Part shown: positions 5,212 through 6,754 of the stretch, piece by piece | How the letters are laid out: each line of letters starts with the position of its first letter | How positions within the stretch are numbered: position 1 is the first letter of the stretch | Assembly (NCBI GenBank): GCA_031277195.1 | Contig: JAITMU010000086.1 | Span: 1-6,754, forward strand | Direction of reading: 5' to 3' | Source: Gallionellaceae bacterium | Lineage (GTDB): Bacteria > Pseudomonadota > Gammaproteobacteria > Burkholderiales > Gallionellaceae | Length of the DNA: 6,754 nucleotides | The notes under the pieces: generated by a model | Database searches by the model: none | The model's input: the letters and a program-made list of their open reading frames with translations, nothing else | What the model was told of the DNA's origin: nothing | Program-made: the position numbers and the translations under genes

Positions 5212-5847
5212 ATGAACTACCCTCACCCAATCATCGCCCGCGAAGGCTGGCCTTACCTCACGGCGTCCGTTGTGCTGGCGCTGGTCGTCACGTATTTCTG
5301 CGCGGCCTGGTCGATTCCGTTCTGGATCATCGCGCTGTTCGTGCTGCAATTTTTCCGCGATCCGCCGCGCGACATTCCGCAGGAGGCGGGCGCGGTGTTG
5401 TCGCCCGCGGATGGGCGCATCGTCGCGGTGGAATCCGTGCGGGACGATTACGCCGGACGCGATGCGATCAAGGTCAGCGTGTTCATGAACGTGTTCAACG
5501 TGCATTCCAACCGCAGTCCGGTGGATGGCGTGGTGCGGGACGTGCAGTATTTTCCGGGCAAGTTCGTCAACGCCGATCTCGACAAGGCCTCGCTGGAAAA
5601 CGAGCGCAACGCGGTCGTGCTGCAGACGACGGACGGTCAGACTGTCACCTCCGTGCAAGTGGCCGGGCTGATCGCGCGACGCATTCTCTGTTACACCCGC
5701 GTCGGCGAAACGCTTGCGCGCGGTCAACGCTACGGCTTCATCCGCTTCGGTTCGCGCGTCGATGTCTATCTGCCGACGACCGCTACCGTCAACGTCTCCA
5801 TCGGTGATAAAGTATCCGCCACGACCACCATCCTGGCACGGATCTGA
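5212..5847 (+). CDS. psd: Phosphatidylserine decarboxylase, short form (pro-enzyme)
   Basis: A 211-residue pyruvoyl enzyme that converts phosphatidylserine to phosphatidylethanolamine at the inner membrane. One or two hydrophobic segments (about 17-48) anchor the N-terminus. The catalytic core has S-P-A-D-G-R-I (64-70, D67), F-M-N-V-F-N-V-H-S-N-R-S-P (91-103, H98), and the self-cleavage site R-F-G-S-R (178-182), where cleavage between G180 and S181 would turn S181 into the pyruvoyl group. D67, H98 and S181 form the expected Asp-His-Ser set. This is the short PSD type (about 210-230 residues), not the roughly 320-residue E. coli form. An ATG at 5197 is in frame but lies inside the hairpin repeat; M-N-Y-P-H-P-I-I-A-R-E-G-W at 5212 is the usual family start. 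The stop overlaps the pssA start by one base. Confidence 0.93.
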   Translation: MNYPHPIIAREGWPYLTASVVLALVVTYFCAAWSIPFWIIALFVLQFFRDPPRDIPQEAGAVLSPADGRIVAVESVRDDYAGRDAIKVSVFMNVFNVHSNRSPVDGVVRDVQYFPGKFVNADLDKASLENERNAVVLQTTDGQTVTSVQVAGLIARRILCYTRVGETLARGQRYGFIRFGSRVDVYLPTTATVNVSIGDKVSATTTILARI

Positions 5848-6656
5848 TGTCTGATCAGCAAAACCGAAAACCGATGGATCTGCGCAGGCGCGGCATTTAC
5901 ATCCTGCCTAATCTGTTCACCACTGGCGCGTTGTTCGCCGGTTTCTTCGCCATCGTGCAAGCGATGAACATGCGCTATGAGCTTGCCGCCATCGCCATTT
6001 TTGCCGCGATTGTGCTGGACGGGCTGGATGGTCGCGTGGCGCGCATGACGCACACGCAAAGCGAATTCGGCGCGGAATACGACAGCCTTTCCGACATGGT
6101 GTCTTTCGGCGTCGCGCCGGCGCTGGTGGTTTACGAATGGACGCTGAAAGGGCTGGGCAAGTGGGGCTGGTTCGCCGCCTTCATCTATTGCGTCGGCACG
6201 GCGCTGCGGCTGGCGCGATTCAACACCAACATCGAGGTGGTGGACAAAAGCCATTTTCAGGGCTTGCCGAGCCCCGCCGCTGCCGCGCTGGTGTCGAGCT
6301 TCGTGCTGGTCATGCGCGACAACCATTATTCCGGCGATGTCGTGAGCGTCGCTGCCGCCGTCCTGACAGTGTTCGCCGGTTTCAGCATGGTGAGCAATTT
6401 CCGTTTCTTCAGCTTCAAATCGCTCAACCGCAGGATGGTGCCGTTCATCGCCGTCTTTCTGTTCGCGCTGTTTTTCATCCTGGTGTCGGTCGATCCGCCC
6501 ATCATTCTGTTCCTGCTGTTTTTCGGTTACAGCCTGTCTGGTTATGTGACGTATTTGTGGGGACGTTATGGCAAGCGCGACGAAACCGTTGCGGCGGAGC
6601 CGCCGCAAGAGGTTGAAAGCCCATCACCCGCAGAAAATGAGGATGTCTATCGTTAA
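5847..6656 (+). CDS. pssA: CDP-diacylglycerol-serine O-phosphatidyltransferase (phosphatidylserine synthase)
   Basis: A 269-residue integral membrane enzyme that joins CDP-diacylglycerol and serine to make phosphatidylserine, the substrate of the preceding gene product. The CDP-alcohol phosphotransferase motif D-x2-D-G-x2-A-R-x8-G-x3-D-x3-D is complete: D58, D61, G62, A65, R66, G75, D79 and D83. About seven hydrophobic segments are visible (about 18-38, 45-58, 105-120, 140-156, 165-182, 198-215, 217-237), followed by a hydrophilic acidic tail (about 241-269). It is the membrane-bound type II enzyme, unrelated to the peripheral PssA of E. coli. The ATG overlaps the psd stop as TGATG, with only a weak GGA upstream, so translation probably relies on ribosomes leaving psd. 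The stop is TAA at 6654-6656. Confidence 0.96.
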   Translation: MSDQQNRKPMDLRRRGIYILPNLFTTGALFAGFFAIVQAMNMRYELAAIAIFAAIVLDGLDGRVARMTHTQSEFGAEYDSLSDMVSFGVAPALVVYEWTLKGLGKWGWFAAFIYCVGTALRLARFNTNIEVVDKSHFQGLPSPAAAALVSSFVLVMRDNHYSGDVVSVAAAVLTVFAGFSMVSNFRFFSFKSLNRRMVPFIAVFLFALFFILVSVDPPIILFLLFFGYSLSGYVTYLWGRYGKRDETVAAEPPQEVESPSPAENEDVYR

Positions 6657-6747
6657 TTCTGGTTTTTTTGGAAGATTATTTCAAAATAATCCGATTTGAC
6701 GGCTATCTTCGCAATTATTTCCCGCCGTTGTACCGTTATCATCTCCC
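6657..6747. other. AT-rich gap after pssA, no supported gene
   Basis: This stretch is clearly AT-richer than its surroundings. It holds a T7 run (6663-6669) followed by a small hairpin, GATTATT, loop TCAA, AATAATC (6674-6691). The T run comes before the hairpin on the plus strand, so this is not a normal terminator there. TTGACG (6696-6701) has no good -10 box 16-18 bases later; TATCAT (6737-6742) has no matching -35. In related bacteria leuA commonly follows pssA, so this could be its leader, but nothing here proves it. Confidence 0.4.
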
Positions 6748-6754
6748 CCGTCAT
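6748..6754. repeat. Possible start of a third hairpin repeat, cut by the right edge
   Basis: The last seven bases, CCGTCAT, equal the first seven of the 30-bp repeat found at 4091 and 5174. Like those, it lies in a gap directly after a gene of the same transcription unit. Only seven bases can be compared, so chance is not excluded. Confidence 0.3.

Noticed and set aside
5766..6608. A 280-codon open frame on the minus strand opposite pssA
   Set aside because: Shadow frame with His/Glu/Arg-rich sequence and no recognisable family; pssA has a complete catalytic motif on the other strand.
6643..6699. 18-codon plus-strand ORF overlapping the pssA end (MSIVNSGFFGRLFQNNPI)
   Set aside because: GAGG directly abuts the ATG without spacing, and nothing else supports translation.
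6653..6754. Minus-strand frame open from the right edge to a TAA at 6655-6653
   Set aside because: Thirty-odd codons in AT-rich DNA can be open by chance; the possible ATG at 6742 has its purine stretch without spacing. A gene tail entering from the right cannot be fully excluded.

Overview
The window reads as chromosomal DNA of a betaproteobacterium, possibly from the Nitrosomonadales/Gallionellaceae side. The reasons are the gene families present (DUF3619 and DUF3106 next to an ECF-type sigma factor, which I recall as a betaproteobacterial cluster), the conserved run ilvI-ilvH-ilvC-psd-pssA, and the fairly high GC content. The genus-level guess is weak and rests on no database search.

Left part (1-1691), all on the minus strand. 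Reading along the minus strand, the first genes are an ECF-like sigma factor (1119-1691, apparently starting at a CTG), a small single-span membrane protein of the DUF3619 type (772-1122, overlapping the sigma stop as ATGA), and an exported helical protein of the DUF3106 type (378-785). The three overlap and must be one operon. Topology suggests a cytoplasmic sigma factor, a membrane-anchored partner and a periplasmic sensor or effector. The exported protein carries five copies of an 18-residue repeat. Further along, behind its own sigma70-like promoter (326-354), lies the start of a DUF4397-type lipoprotein (1-229) that leaves the window at the left edge.

Middle (1692-1891): a 200-bp divergent intergenic region with a good sigma70-like promoter facing the ilv genes.

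Right part (1892-6656), all on the plus strand. Acetolactate synthase large (ilvI) and small (ilvH) subunits and ketol-acid reductoisomerase (ilvC) carry out the first two common steps of valine/isoleucine synthesis. They are followed by phosphatidylserine decarboxylase (psd) and phosphatidylserine synthase (pssA), which together make phosphatidylethanolamine. psd and pssA overlap by one base. Two identical 30-bp perfect hairpin repeats flank ilvC (4091-4120 and 5174-5203), the second directly against the psd start. The last seven bases of the window match the beginning of the same repeat, so a third copy may start there.

No rRNA, tRNA, CRISPR, phage or IS genes are visible. Most of the window is ordinary core metabolism. 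The points that repay attention are the sigma/DUF3619/DUF3106 module with its 18-residue repeat, the CTG start of the sigma factor, and the repeats placed around ilvC.
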